Part shown: positions 32,981 through 44,215 of the stretch, piece by piece
How positions within the stretch are numbered: position 1 is the first letter of the stretch
Layout: every line of letters starts with the position of its first letter
Source: Pyropia haitanensis
Lineage: Eukaryota; Rhodophyta; Bangiophyceae; Bangiales; Bangiaceae
DNA length: 64,000 nucleotides
Reading direction: 5' to 3'
Assembly (NCBI GenBank): GCA_008729055.1
Contig: SDUX01000001.1
Span: 4,213,543-4,277,542 of the forward strand
The notes under the pieces: model-generated
Told to the model about the DNA's origin: nothing
Database searches by the model: none
Seen by the model: only the letters and a program-made list of their open reading frames with translations
Program-made: the position numbers and the translations under genes

Positions 32981-33212
32981 ATGCTCTATTGCCGTCATGG
33001 CCGAGTCTGAAGAGAGCAATCTTCTGTTGCATACATTCCGAAATGGCAGGGCGGCGCACTGGTGGCTTTACCGCCTGGGCGACCAGGATCTGGGACAGGC
33101 GCACGTACGTTGCGCGGCTCAGTCTCATGGACACCCGCCACTGGTTCTCGGGTAGCTCGTCAATCTTATGCCATCCCCACTGCCGGCTTTTGGGCACACT
33201 ACCGCGACTCAT
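32981..33212 (-). pseudogene. Harbinger-like transposase N-terminal exon, array unit 1
   Basis: From ATG 33212 the translation contains WRVSMRLSRATYVRLSQILV and AISECMQQKIALFRLGHDGN, the pattern of the helical region before the first catalytic Asp in PIF/Harbinger transposases (compare RMRMTPGSFDSLLSRM and LMVVIFWLGHGG in the element at 26953-28230). It ends exactly at a GTGAGT splice donor (32975-32980), so it looks like one exon. The next exon with the catalytic residues was not found in the unit. Identical copies lie at 38482-38713 and 43984-44215. Confidence 0.5.
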
Positions 33213-33538
33213 GTACAGATAAGGACTCTGCGACAGTACGACAAATCTGCCTGGCAGGTTTTCGTTTTGGGCTCCTAGAGCGCATAAACATGCAGGTGCA
33301 AACGTGTTATCGTGGGAACCGGCGCCGGTGTGACAGACAGAGCGGGAAAGAACAGTTTAGGTTGTGGCCACTTCCAGCACGCAGTCGCGAGATGGAGGAC
33401 AAATAGGTCTCCAAGCCAGTTTGTGGCAAGAAAACTCACTCCACGTGAACCCGAAAAACGCAATAGTTTTCAAAAAGAACTGCTGTCCGCGCGGGCCCGG
33501 AGCCGCCCAATTCAAGCCCCCCCGTCTCCGAAGCCAGG

Positions 33539-33615
33539 ATTAGCACCTGCCCTGGTGACCTAGTCAGGAAAGACAAATAGTTTCTGAAAAGTTCTTTGTC
33601 AGGGCAGGTCCTAAT
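33539..33615. repeat. 77-bp fold-back sequence in each array unit
   Basis: ATTAGCACCTGCCCT (33539-33553) pairs with AGGGCAGGTCCTAAT (33601-33615) with one mismatch, and an inner GACAAA/TTTGTC pair extends the stem. The same sequence occurs at 39040-39116 and 44542-44618. It could be a miniature element or a structured RNA; nothing in the sequence decides. Confidence 0.5.
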
Positions 33616-34789
33616 CGCAGTGGTCCCCTAAGAGGGGTGCACGGAGCGATGATGAGGCCGGATTGCCCACTCATGAGCATCGAAATCGTGCCGCGGTCTG
33701 CACACCAGAGCCAAGTTTCGTGTGCTCCACGGATTTCGACGCACCAGAGTGGCGTGATTGTCCAGCCGAGGTTCCGCATGTACACTTTTGGGCGGACGTG
33801 CAATTTTTTGCCAAAATCTCGCCTGATCGTCACCATTATTGTCACTGTGGCGGCCTGCCTACAGCGCTACAATTGCTGGCGCCAGGTGGCGCGTTCAATA
33901 TGGTTCCCAGCGCGAGTTGCCTCGATTTTGTGCCAGTACTTCATTGCTGTAGCAAACGCTGCAATCTGCAATATTTCTCTGCGGGTCTTTGAGCACCTTT
34001 TTGTCAACGGCATGTTCTCGCGGGTCTGGTAACTTGTACGGTTTTTTTGCATTGGTCTTTTTTCTGACGTGTTCGTACGTATTTTGAGCGCGTCTGAGGC
34101 ACGTGGTCCTGATCTTTCAAGCTTTGGCTGTTGTCGGTCGCTCTTTTGCGTGCACAACTCTTTGGAAAATGGCTGTATATGCGGCTTGATGCAAACCCCT
34201 AGTTTGAGTTCGAATATTCGGAGCAAGTGGCTCAGAATCGAGATTGGATTTCACTCGAGCCATGAGTGAGTTTTCTGGATTTCGGTTTGGAATTCCGACT
34301 AGGACTTTCGGCACCCCACTTGCAGACTATTGCAATGGCTCGTATCTTTAATAATTTTGCGCGGGAGCCTGACGGATTTCTACGCTGTGCTTGTTTTGTT
34401 AGTGAAGCCTTTACATTTTGTTGTCTGACTGTTCATTTTTGAGTTTTTTGCGAGGGGTGCCCACGTGGGTGCGCCCACGCAAGGGTTCATTTTGCGCGCG
34501 ACAGCAAAGTTGGGAGAGCCCACCTTGGCTGCCAAGCAAAACACCATCCGGCTCCGACACATCTTTTTCGTGCCTTGGTCAGTCTGCCACTCGCCACACG
34601 CCAGTCACGTATTGTTGTTCGACGTGTTGCCTCCGATGTTTCATGTTGGGACCACGAGCGTGTGTGTGTCGCCCCCACGAGCTGTGTGTTGGCCCAGGCG
34701 TACTGCTAGAATTCCGGGGATTGGTAAGCGACGTTGTTTACAATTGGACCGAGTCATTCAACCCCATGAGGACTGCCATGCCGATGTAA

Positions 34790-35485
34790 CTAAAGTTGGA
34801 CCGTAAAGAGACGCTCTTGCACGCATGAGTTACTCGATGTTCTGGTTGTACTTCTTTGCAGTGTTTTTGCTAAGCGTACAGATCGAAAGCTGATGTGGCC
34901 GTGTCCGGCCGCGTGCGGCGACTGGAATAAGAGCCTGTTATTGGCAGCCGGGACCGTCCGGGGAGGTCGCCCGATGCTACAGCGGCCAGCATCGCGTGCG
35001 GTGCCACCGTGGCGGCGGTGGTTGAATGCGCCGAGGGAGGCTCGCGCGCCAGCGCTGCGGCCGTTATGGTTGTCGTCAACTTCGACAAAACGATCGCGCC
35101 ACCGTCTCGGATTGTCACGGTCCAAGTCGTCTCGCGCTAGACATGGCTGCTGGCGTCGGTACTGCGGCTGCGGAGCGAACAGCTCGGCGTGGTGTCGGTG
35201 TTGCTGATGTTGCCGGTGCTGCCCGGGTGGCTGCTCGGGTGGCTGTCGGCGCGCCTCGACCTGCTGCTGCTGCTGCTGGGCCTGCTCGTGCTGCTGATGC
35301 TGCTCGCGGCGCTGCTGCTGCAGCTGCAGCAGCAGCTGCAGCAGCAGCTGCTGCGGCTGCTGCTGCTGCTGCAAATCCGAAAAGGACTGCATGCACCGCG
35401 GCGAAAGAGGGGCAGAGTGCGCATTCGCGGCTCGCGGCACCGCTGCCACCGCGTCCGCGTCCCCGATTGGCTCTGTCGTGGCCAC
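34790..35485 (-). CDS. Possible Gln-rich protein or C-terminal frame, array unit 1
   Basis: A minus-strand frame of 231 residues with a natural-looking start (MATTEPIGDADAVAAV) and a long CAG-encoded Gln tract (LQQQQQPQQLLLQLLLQLQQQ, then repeated Q runs). It overlaps the end of the Ala-rich frame of the same strand in another phase, so it may be an alternative C terminus reached by splicing or a frameshift near 35480. No family is recognised. The equivalent in unit 2 is 40291-40986; unit 3 lacks it. Confidence 0.35.
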   Translation of the reverse strand: MATTEPIGDADAVAAVPRAANAHSAPLSPRCMQSFSDLQQQQQPQQLLLQLLLQLQQQRREQHQQHEQAQQQQQQVEARRQPPEQPPGQHRQHQQHRHHAELFAPQPQYRRQQPCLARDDLDRDNPRRWRDRFVEVDDNHNGRSAGARASLGAFNHRRHGGTARDAGRCSIGRPPRTVPAANNRLLFQSPHAAGHGHISFRSVRLAKTLQRSTTRTSSNSCVQERLFTVQL

Positions 35486-36097
35486 CTTGCGCGACTACGG
35501 CGACTGCGCCGGCGGCGGCAGGGCCCGCGCATGCGGGGGTTGCGGAAGCCGCCTCCGGCGCCGCGCCTGCCGCCCCCGCCGCTGTTGCCGCCCGCGCCAC
35601 CGCCGCGTCCACTACGAGCGGCTGATCCGCGGCGCCAGGGATGATCACCGTGCTCGCGTTGGGCGTCGACCCCGGCCGCCCATGACGACCACCTTGCACC
35701 CCCGGTCGCGCCCCGGTCGCCGCATCTGAATCGCCACACGCCGCTGCCATCTGCAACGCCGCCCCCACGTCAGATGGTGCGGCGTCGCCCGGGTCGTCGG
35801 GGTCTTCGGTTAAAGCTGCCGTTGCCGCCGCTGCCGCCGCCGCCGCCGCCGCCACTCCCCCTGCTGTCGCCGGCACCTGCGCCACCGTTCCCCCGTTGTC
35901 TTTCTCCGCGGTGCCCGCGCTGTGAACAGCGTCCGCAACGGCCGTCGCTGCCGCTCTCCCGGCTGCCGCCGCGTCGTCAGTCCGCGTCCGCGTTAGTGGT
36001 CGGCGCCGCTTTCGCGGCCGTGCCGCCGCCAACTTCTCCGCCGCAGGTGCCCCTCCCGGTGCCAGCGCCGCTCCGCCCGCCGCCGCCGCCGCCGCCG

Positions 36098-36162
<65 letters not shown>

Positions 36163-36944
36163 GCGCCCGCGTCCGGCGGTGCGGCGTCGCTCGGAAGGGT
36201 GGGGTCGAGCGCCGACGTCGTGGCCGCCGCCGCTGCCGATGCCGCCGCCGCCGCCGTCGCCGCCAGCACCGCCGGCGGTGGCGGCACCGGCAACGGCGCG
36301 GCGGGTGCCGCAGCCGGCGCTGCCGAGCCCGCACCGGTCCCTGCTGCTGCCGGTGATGGTGCACCGGTGCTCAGTATGGGAGGCGCTGGGGCGTCCGGCG
36401 TTGGCGGCAGCGGCGGCAAGACCACGCCCTCCTGCAGGGCAGTGCCAGGCACGGTCGGCTGGTACTTGAGCAAGTACGCGTGCGCCGCCCACGCGCGCCC
36501 GTCTTGCGCCGCAAATAGCTGCTGCAAGCGGGCGGCCACGTGTGGCAGGCTGACTTTCAGCCACTCTGAGCGACGTTCGAGCCGCCTGCGGTTTCGCTCG
36601 GGCATGGTCAGCGGCTGCCCATCCCCTTTTGGTGACGCCCTCGGCGGCGGCGGCGGCAGCGGCGGGCCGTCCATGGCGCTCATGACCCAGCGAAGGTCCA
36701 CCTCGAGTGCATTGCGAGTGCGCGTCGGTCGATGCGGTGGCGGCTGCAGCGCCGGGGACACGGCGACAGGCGCGGCGGCGACAGTCCGCGCCGTGGTCGC
36801 CGCGGCGGCCATCGCGGTCGACCCCGCCAAGGGAGCCGGGGCGTCCGCGGGTCCCCTTCCGCCAGGCGCCGCGCGCTTACAACTCCCGCCACCGCCGCCG
36901 CCGTCGCCGTGCTGGTCCGGTCGTCGCGGTGGCGGCGTCCCCAT
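35115..36944 (-). CDS. Unrecognised Ala-rich protein with a conserved basic helical block, array unit 1
   Basis: From ATG 36944 (MGTPPPRRPDQHGDGG) 609 residues are open to a stop at 35115. A ~90-residue block that is not low complexity reads NALEVDLRWVMSAMDG, then PERNRRRLERRSEWLKVSLP, HVAARLQQLFAAQDGRAWAA and HAYLLKYQPTVPG. It is probably helical and basic, perhaps nucleic-acid binding. The rest is Ala-rich with basic patches (ARPRKRRRPLTRTRTD) and a possible linker (TEDPDDPGDAAPSDV). The frame upstream of 36944 is also open in unit 1 but is broken by a one-base G insertion in unit 2, which favours 36944 as the start. I do not recognise the family. Confidence 0.5.
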
Positions 36945-38481
36945 GGTCCGTCCGTCACCTGCAGGTGACGCAGCGTCCCAGGGATGGGCGTAGCAGTCCA
37001 CGTCGTTTACCACCACGTGCACGGTCCCGGGCACGCAGCAGCGCGCGGGCCGGTGCCGCAGTTGCGGCCGCACTTGCGTGCGTCGACGCTGGCGGGCGCG
37101 CGCGCGGGCGCGGACACGAGCGGGGGCAATGGGGGGGTGGATCGAGGGGGGGTAAGAAGGGGGGGGCGCGGGGAGGGGAGGGGGGTTGTATAGGGGAAGG
37201 GGGTGGGGACGGGGGTGCAGGCTTAAGCTCGTCGCCACCGCCGCGATCCACACCGCGACGTGGTGCTTGTCCCACAAGCGCGGCGGAGGGGTGGCTCGGG
37301 ACATGGGGTACCGGGCAAGAGGGCCAGCGTTGAGCAGCCGGATCCGCCCGGCCAAGGCGGACTATGCGCGCGTCTGCGTGCTCCCTGTTGGCCGCCACAA
37401 ACGCGTCCGCGCGGCAAAAGCTGGCCAGCAAGCCCTGGGTCACACTTCCTATTGGCGCTCTCCGGTGTCACTGTCCAGGGGTGGAGAGCGAAGGGACAGA
37501 TAGGCGCGCCACGGATCCAGGCGTGGGACGCAAGGGCGCGCCACAGTATGGGAAGCGGCTGAGAAGGAGGCGGACGTGGTCGGGAGTGAGGCGTCGAAAA
37601 CGCGCCCGCGTTGTTTGCACGCAGCGTTGTGAGCACGGCACCGGTGTGCACAATTGCAGACCTCCACTGGGGCGACGACACCGCCCTCGGTTTCGAACTC
37701 CTTCTAGGCCGAGTGCAACGAGTATCCGTGCCGTGCTGGCCTGTTTTCTCGTGTGTGCATCCACCTGCGAGACTGGTCGCTCATAGGCGTTAATGATGCA
37801 GTTGCTTGGCTTTTGCCAACCATGCTGGACTGCGTTGCAGCCTTTTTTTTCGCGTCGGGGCCGTGGTGCTGGAATTGAAAATGGTTGAAAGCTTCACGGA
37901 GTACTCCAGCTCGCGGCAGCGGGCGGCATTGTCGGCGCCTCTTTTGCTCCTCAAAACGGCGCGTCTCTGGCAGTGGCGGTGGCCATGGCATGGTCGCCGG
38001 CGCTGGCAACGTCCCGTGATCGAATTGTGAGAAATTGGTTCGCTGTAACTGTGTGGGATGTCTTGCAGAGAATTATTCGAAATAGCTGTAGGGGAGACAG
38101 AAGGGGGGACCGACGAGGTTAGACTCGGTTACCCCCCCCAAAATATCCCGAGGGATTCGATAAGGGGGCTACCGCGCCAAAAGCCGGTACGCCCTCCTCT
38201 TGCTTTTAGAGGGACAGCAGGGCGTCCGTGGCCCGCGTCCCTGGGAAAGACAACTGCGCGTTTGCGACCCTTTTCCCCGTATGCACTACCGTGCGTCTCT
38301 GGCGACCCTGCCGCCAGGCGCGTGTGGCAACAGGTAACGCCCAACTCGTAGTTCCCACTTCCCTTTTATCTCCCCCTGTCCCCGAAGGGTATTTGTGGTC
38401 CCCTTGAGGTCGAATGTAAATCACAGCACCCTAGGCCGGATACACGAGAAAAAAAAATGTGGCGGTAGAAAATAAACTCAC

Positions 38482-38713
38482 ATGCTCTATTGCCGTCATG
38501 GCCGAGTCTGAAGAGAGCAATCTTCTGTTGCATACATTCCGAAATGGCAGGGCGGCGCACTGGTGGCTTTACCGCCTGGGCGACCAGGATCTGGGACAGG
38601 CGCACGTACGTTGCGCGGCTCAGTCTCATGGACACCCGCCACTGGTTCTCGGGTAGCTCGTCAATCTTATGCCATCCCCACTGCCGGCTTTTGGGCACAC
38701 TACCGCGACTCAT
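38482..38713 (-). pseudogene. Harbinger-like transposase N-terminal exon, array unit 2
   Basis: Same sequence and splice-donor end as the exon at 32981-33212, carried in the second unit. Confidence 0.5.
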
Positions 38714-40290
38714 GTACAGATAAGGACTCTGCGACAGTACGACAAATCTGCCTGGCAGGTTTTCGTTTTGGGCTCCTAGAGCGCATAAACATGCAGGTGC
38801 AAACGTGTTATCGTGGGAACCGGCGCCGGTGTGACAGACAGAGCGGGAAAGAACAGTTTAGGTTGTGGCCACTTCCAGCACGCAGTCGCGAGATGGAGGA
38901 CAAATAGGTCTCCAAGCCAGTTTGTGGCAAGAAAACTCACTCCACGTGAACCCGAAAAACGCAATAGTTTTCAAAAAGAACTGCTGTCCGCGCGGGCCCG
39001 GAGCCGCCCAATTCAAGCCCCCCCGTCTCCGAAGCCAGGATTAGCACCTGCCCTGGTGACCTAGTCAGGAAAGACAAATAGTTTCTGAAAAGTTCTTTGT
39101 CAGGGCAGGTCCTAATCGCAGTGGTCCCCTAAGAGGGGTGCACGGAGCGATGATGAGGCCGGATTGCCCACTCATGAGCATCGAAATCGTGCCGCGGTCT
39201 GCACACCAGAGCCAAGTTTCGTGTGCTCCACGGATTTCGACGCACCAGAGTGGCGTGATTGTCCAGCCGAGGTTCCGCATGTACACTTTTGGGCGGACGT
39301 GCAATTTTTTGCCAAAATCTCGCCTGATCGTCACCATTATTGTCACTGTGGCGGCCTGCCTACAGCGCTACAATTGCTGGCGCCAGGTGGCGCGTTCAAT
39401 ATGGTTCCCAGCGCGAGTTGCCTCGATTTTGTGCCAGTACTTCATTGCTGTAGCAAACGCTGCAATCTGCAATATTTCTCTGCGGGTCTTTGAGCACCTT
39501 TTTGTCAACGGCATGTTCTCGCGGGTCTGGTAACTTGTACGGTTTTTTTGCATTGGTCTTTTTTCTGACGTGTTCGTACGTATTTTGAGCGCGTCTGAGG
39601 CACGTGGTCCTGATCTTTCAAGCTTTGGCTGTTGTCGGTCGCTCTTTTGCGTGCACAACTCTTTGGAAAATGGCTGTATATGCGGCTTGATGCAAACCCC
39701 TAGTTTGAGTTCGAATATTCGGAGCAAGTGGCTCAGAATCGAGATTGGATTTCACTCGAGCCATGAGTGAGTTTTCTGGATTTCGGTTTGGAATTCCGAC
39801 TAGGACTTTCGGCACCCCACTTGCAGACTATTGCAATGGCTCGTATCTTTAATAATTTTGCGCGGGAGCCTGACGGATTTCTACGCTGTGCTTGTTTTGT
39901 TAGTGAAGCCTTTACATTTTGTTGTCTGACTGTTCATTTTTGAGTTTTTTGCGAGGGGTGCCCACGTGGGTGCGCCCACGCAAGGGTTCATTTTGCGCGC
40001 GACAGCAAAGTTGGGAGAGCCCACCTTGGCTGCCAAGCAAAACACCATCCGGCTCCGACACATCTTTTTCGTGCCTTGGTCAGTCTGCCACTCGCCACAC
40101 GCCAGTCACGTATTGTTGTTCGACGTGTTGCCTCCGATGTTTCATGTTGGGACCACGAGCGTGTGTGTGTCGCCCCCACGAGCTGTGTGTTGGCCCAGGC
40201 GTACTGCTAGAATTCCGGGGATTGGTAAGCGACGTTGTTTACAATTGGACCGAGTCATTCAACCCCATGAGGACTGCCATGCCGATGTAA

Positions 40291-40986
40291 CTAAAGTTGG
40301 ACCGTAAAGAGACGCTCTTGCACGCATGAGTTACTCGATGTTCTGGTTGTACTTCTTTGCAGTGTTTTTGCTAAGCGTACAGATCGAAAGCTGATGTGGC
40401 CGTGTCCGGCCGCGTGCGGCGACTGGAATAAGAGCCTGTTATTGGCAGCCGGGACCGTCCGGGGAGGTCGCCCGATGCTACAGCGGCCAGCATCGCGTGC
40501 GGTGCCACCGTGGCGGCGGTGGTTGAATGCGCCGAGGGAGGCTCGCGCGCCAGCGCTGCGGCCGTTATGGTTGTCGTCAACTTCGACAAAACGATCGCGC
40601 CACCGTCTCGGATTGTCACGGTCCAAGTCGTCTCGCGCTAGACATGGCTGCTGGCGTCGGTACTGCGGCTGCGGAGCGAACAGCTCGGCGTGGTGTCGGT
40701 GTTGCTGATGTTGCCGGTGCTGCCCGGGTGGCTGCTCGGGTGGCTGTCGGCGCGCCTCGACCTGCTGCTGCTGCTGCTGGGCCTGCTCGTGCTGCTGATG
40801 CTGCTCGCGGCGCTGCTGCTGCAGCTGCAGCAGCAGCTGCAGCAGCAGCTGCTGCGGCTGCTGCTGCTGCTGCAAATCCGAAAAGGACTGCATGCACCGC
40901 GGCGAAAGAGGGGCAGAGTGCGCATTCGCGGCTCGCGGCACCGCTGCCACCGCGTCCGCGTCCCCGATTGGCTCTGTCGTGGCCAC
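40291..40986 (-). CDS. Possible Gln-rich protein or C-terminal frame, array unit 2
   Basis: Identical at protein level to the 34790-35485 frame of unit 1, including the Gln tract length. See that entry for the uncertainty about whether it is separate or an alternative end of the Ala-rich protein. Confidence 0.35.
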   Translation of the reverse strand: MATTEPIGDADAVAAVPRAANAHSAPLSPRCMQSFSDLQQQQQPQQLLLQLLLQLQQQRREQHQQHEQAQQQQQQVEARRQPPEQPPGQHRQHQQHRHHAELFAPQPQYRRQQPCLARDDLDRDNPRRWRDRFVEVDDNHNGRSAGARASLGAFNHRRHGGTARDAGRCSIGRPPRTVPAANNRLLFQSPHAAGHGHISFRSVRLAKTLQRSTTRTSSNSCVQERLFTVQL

Positions 40987-41598
40987 CTTGCGCGACTACG
41001 GCGACTGCGCCGGCGGCGGCAGGGCCCGCGCATGCGGGGGTTGCGGAAGCCGCCTCCGGCGCCGCGCCTGCCGCCCCCGCCGCTGTTGCCGCCCGCGCCA
41101 CCGCCGCGTCCACTACGAGCGGCTGATCCGCGGCGCCAGGGATGATCACCGTGCTCGCGTTGGGCGTCGACCCCGGCCGCCCATGACGACCACCTTGCAC
41201 CCCCGGTCGCGCCCCGGTCGCCGCATCTGAATCGCCACACGCCGCTGCCATCTGCAACGCCGCCCCCACGTCAGATGGTGCGGCGTCGCCCGGGTCGTCG
41301 GGGTCTTCGGTTAAAGCTGCCGTTGCCGCCGCTGCCGCCGCCGCCGCCGCCGCCACTCCCCCTGCTGTCGCCGGCACCTGCGCCACCGTTCCCCCGTTGT
41401 CTTTCTCCGCGGTGCCCGCGCTGTGAACAGCGTCCGCAACGGCCGTCGCTGCCGCTCTCCCGGCTGCCGCCGCGTCGTCAGTCCGCGTCCGCGTTAGTGG
41501 TCGGCGCCGCTTTCGCGGCCGTGCCGCCGCCAACTTCTCCGCCGCAGGTGCCCCTCCCGGTGCCAGCGCCGCTCCGCCCGCCGCCGCCGCCGCCGCCG

Positions 41599-41663
<65 letters not shown>

Positions 41664-42445
41664 GCGCCCGCGTCCGGCGGTGCGGCGTCGCTCGGAAGGG
41701 TGGGGTCGAGCGCCGACGTCGTGGCCGCCGCCGCTGCCGATGCCGCCGCCGCCGCCGTCGCCGCCAGCACCGCCGGCGGTGGCGGCACCGGCAACGGCGC
41801 GGCGGGTGCCGCAGCCGGCGCTGCCGAGCCCGCACCGGTCCCTGCTGCTGCCGGTGATGGTGCACCGGTGCTCAGTATGGGAGGCGCTGGGGCGTCCGGC
41901 GTTGGCGGCAGCGGCGGCAAGACCACGCCCTCCTGCAGGGCAGTGCCAGGCACGGTCGGCTGGTACTTGAGCAAGTACGCGTGCGCCGCCCACGCGCGCC
42001 CGTCTTGCGCCGCAAATAGCTGCTGCAAGCGGGCGGCCACGTGTGGCAGGCTGACTTTCAGCCACTCTGAGCGACGTTCGAGCCGCCTGCGGTTTCGCTC
42101 GGGCATGGTCAGCGGCTGCCCATCCCCTTTTGGTGACGCCCTCGGCGGCGGCGGCGGCAGCGGCGGGCCGTCCATGGCGCTCATGACCCAGCGAAGGTCC
42201 ACCTCGAGTGCATTGCGAGTGCGCGTCGGTCGATGCGGTGGCGGCTGCAGCGCCGGGGACACGGCGACAGGCGCGGCGGCGACAGTCCGCGCCGTGGTCG
42301 CCGCGGCGGCCATCGCGGTCGACCCCGCCAAGGGAGCCGGGGCGTCCGCGGGTCCCCTTCCGCCAGGCGCCGCGCGCTTACAACTCCCGCCACCGCCGCC
42401 GCCGTCGCCGTGCTGGTCCGGTCGTCGCGGTGGCGGCGTCCCCAT
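40616..42445 (-). CDS. Unrecognised Ala-rich protein with conserved block, array unit 2
   Basis: Second copy of the protein at 35115-36944, identical from the MGTPPP start to the stop. The extra G near 42681-42687 upstream of the ATG changes the leader frame but not the protein from 42445. Keeping the frame intact in both copies is expected if the duplication is recent, so it is not by itself proof of function. Confidence 0.5.
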
Positions 42446-43983
42446 GGTCCGTCCGTCACCTGCAGGTGACGCAGCGTCCCAGGGATGGGCGTAGCAGTCC
42501 ACGTCGTTTACCACCACGTGCACGGTCCCGGGCACGCAGCAGCGCGCGGGCCGGTGCCGCAGTTGCGGCCGCACTTGCGTGCGTCGACGCTGGCGGGCGC
42601 GCGCGCGGGCGCGGACACGAGCGGGGGCAATGGGGGGGTGGATCGAGGGGGGGTAAGAAGGGGGGGGCGCGGGGAGGGGAGGGGGGGTTGTATAGGGGAA
42701 GGGGGTGGGGACGGGGGTGCAGGCTTAAGCTCGTCGCCACCGCCGCGATCCACACCGCGACGTGGTGCTTGTCCCACAAGCGCGGCGGAGGGGTGGCTCG
42801 GGACATGGGGTACCGGGCAAGAGGGCCAGCGTTGAGCAGCCGGATCCGCCCGGCCAAGGCGGACTATGCGCGCGTCTGCGTGCTCCCTGTTGGCCGCCAC
42901 AAACGCGTCCGCGCGGCAAAAGCTGGCCAGCAAGCCCTGGGTCACACTTCCTATTGGCGCTCTCCGGTGTCACTGTCCAGGGGTGGAGAGCGAAGAGACA
43001 GATAGGCGCGCCACGGATCCAGGCGTGGGACGCAAGGGCGCGCCACAGTATGGGAAGCGGCTGAGAAGGAGGCGGACGTGGTCGGGAGTGAGGCGTCGAA
43101 AACGCGCCCGCGTTGTTTGCACGCAGCGTTGTGAGCACGGCACCGGTGTGCACAATTGCAGACCTCCACTGGGGCGACGACACCGCCCTCGGTTTCGAAC
43201 TCCTTCTAGGCCGAGTGCAACGAGTATCCGTGCCGTGCTGGCCTGTTTTCTCGTGTGTGCATCCACCTGCGAGACTGGTCGCTCATAGGCGTTAATGATG
43301 CAGTTGCTTGGCTTTTGCCAACCATGCTGGACTGCGTTGCAGCCTTTTTTTTCGCGTCGGGGCCGTGGTGCTGGAATTGAAAATGGTTGAAAGCTTCACG
43401 GAGTACTCCAGCTCGCGGCAGCGGGCGGCATTGTCGGCGCCTCTTTTGCTCCTCAAAACGGCGCGTCTCTGGCAGTGGCGGTGGCCATGGCATGGTCGCC
43501 GGCGCTGGCAACGTCCCGTGATCGAATTGTGAGAAATTGGTTCGCTGTAACTGTGTGGGATGTCTTGCAGAGAATTATTCGAAATAGCTGTAGGGGAGAC
43601 AGAAGGGGGGACCGACGAGGTTAGACTCGGTTACCCCCCCCAAAATATCCCGAGGGATTCGATAAGGGGGCTACCGCGCCAAAAGCCGGTACGCCCTCCT
43701 CTTGCTTTTAGAGGGACAGCAGGGCGTCCGTGGCCCGCGTCCCTGGGAAAGACAACTGCGCGTTTGCGACCCTTTTCCCCGTATGCACTACCGTGCGTCT
43801 CTGGCGACCCTGCCGCCAGGCGCGTGTGGCAACAGGTAACGCCCAACTCGTAGTTCCCACTTCCCTTTTATCTCCCCCTGTCCCCGAAGGGTATTTGTGG
43901 TCCCCTTGAGGTCGAATGTAAATCACAGCACCCTAGGCCGGATACACGAGAAAAAAAAATGTGGCGGTAGAAAATAAACTCAC

Positions 43984-44215
43984 ATGCTCTATTGCCGTCA
44001 TGGCCGAGTCTGAAGAGAGCAATCTTCTGTTGCATACATTCCGAAATGGCAGGGCGGCGCACTGGTGGCTTTACCGCCTGGGCGACCAGGATCTGGGACA
44101 GGCGCACGTACGTTGCGCGGCTCAGTCTCATGGACACCCGCCACTGGTTCTCGGGTAGCTCGTCAATCTTATGCCATCCCCACTGCCGGCTTTTGGGCAC
44201 ACTACCGCGACTCAT
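43984..44215 (-). pseudogene. Harbinger-like transposase N-terminal exon, array unit 3
   Basis: Third identical copy of the exon at 32981-33212, in the truncated unit. The GC-rich half of the unit with the Ala-rich gene is missing here. Confidence 0.5.

Noticed and set aside
35189..35644. Leucine-rich plus-strand frame in the array (LLLLLLGLLVLLML)
   Set aside because: It is the complement of the CAG/CTG trinucleotide tract read in the Leu frame, not a membrane protein.
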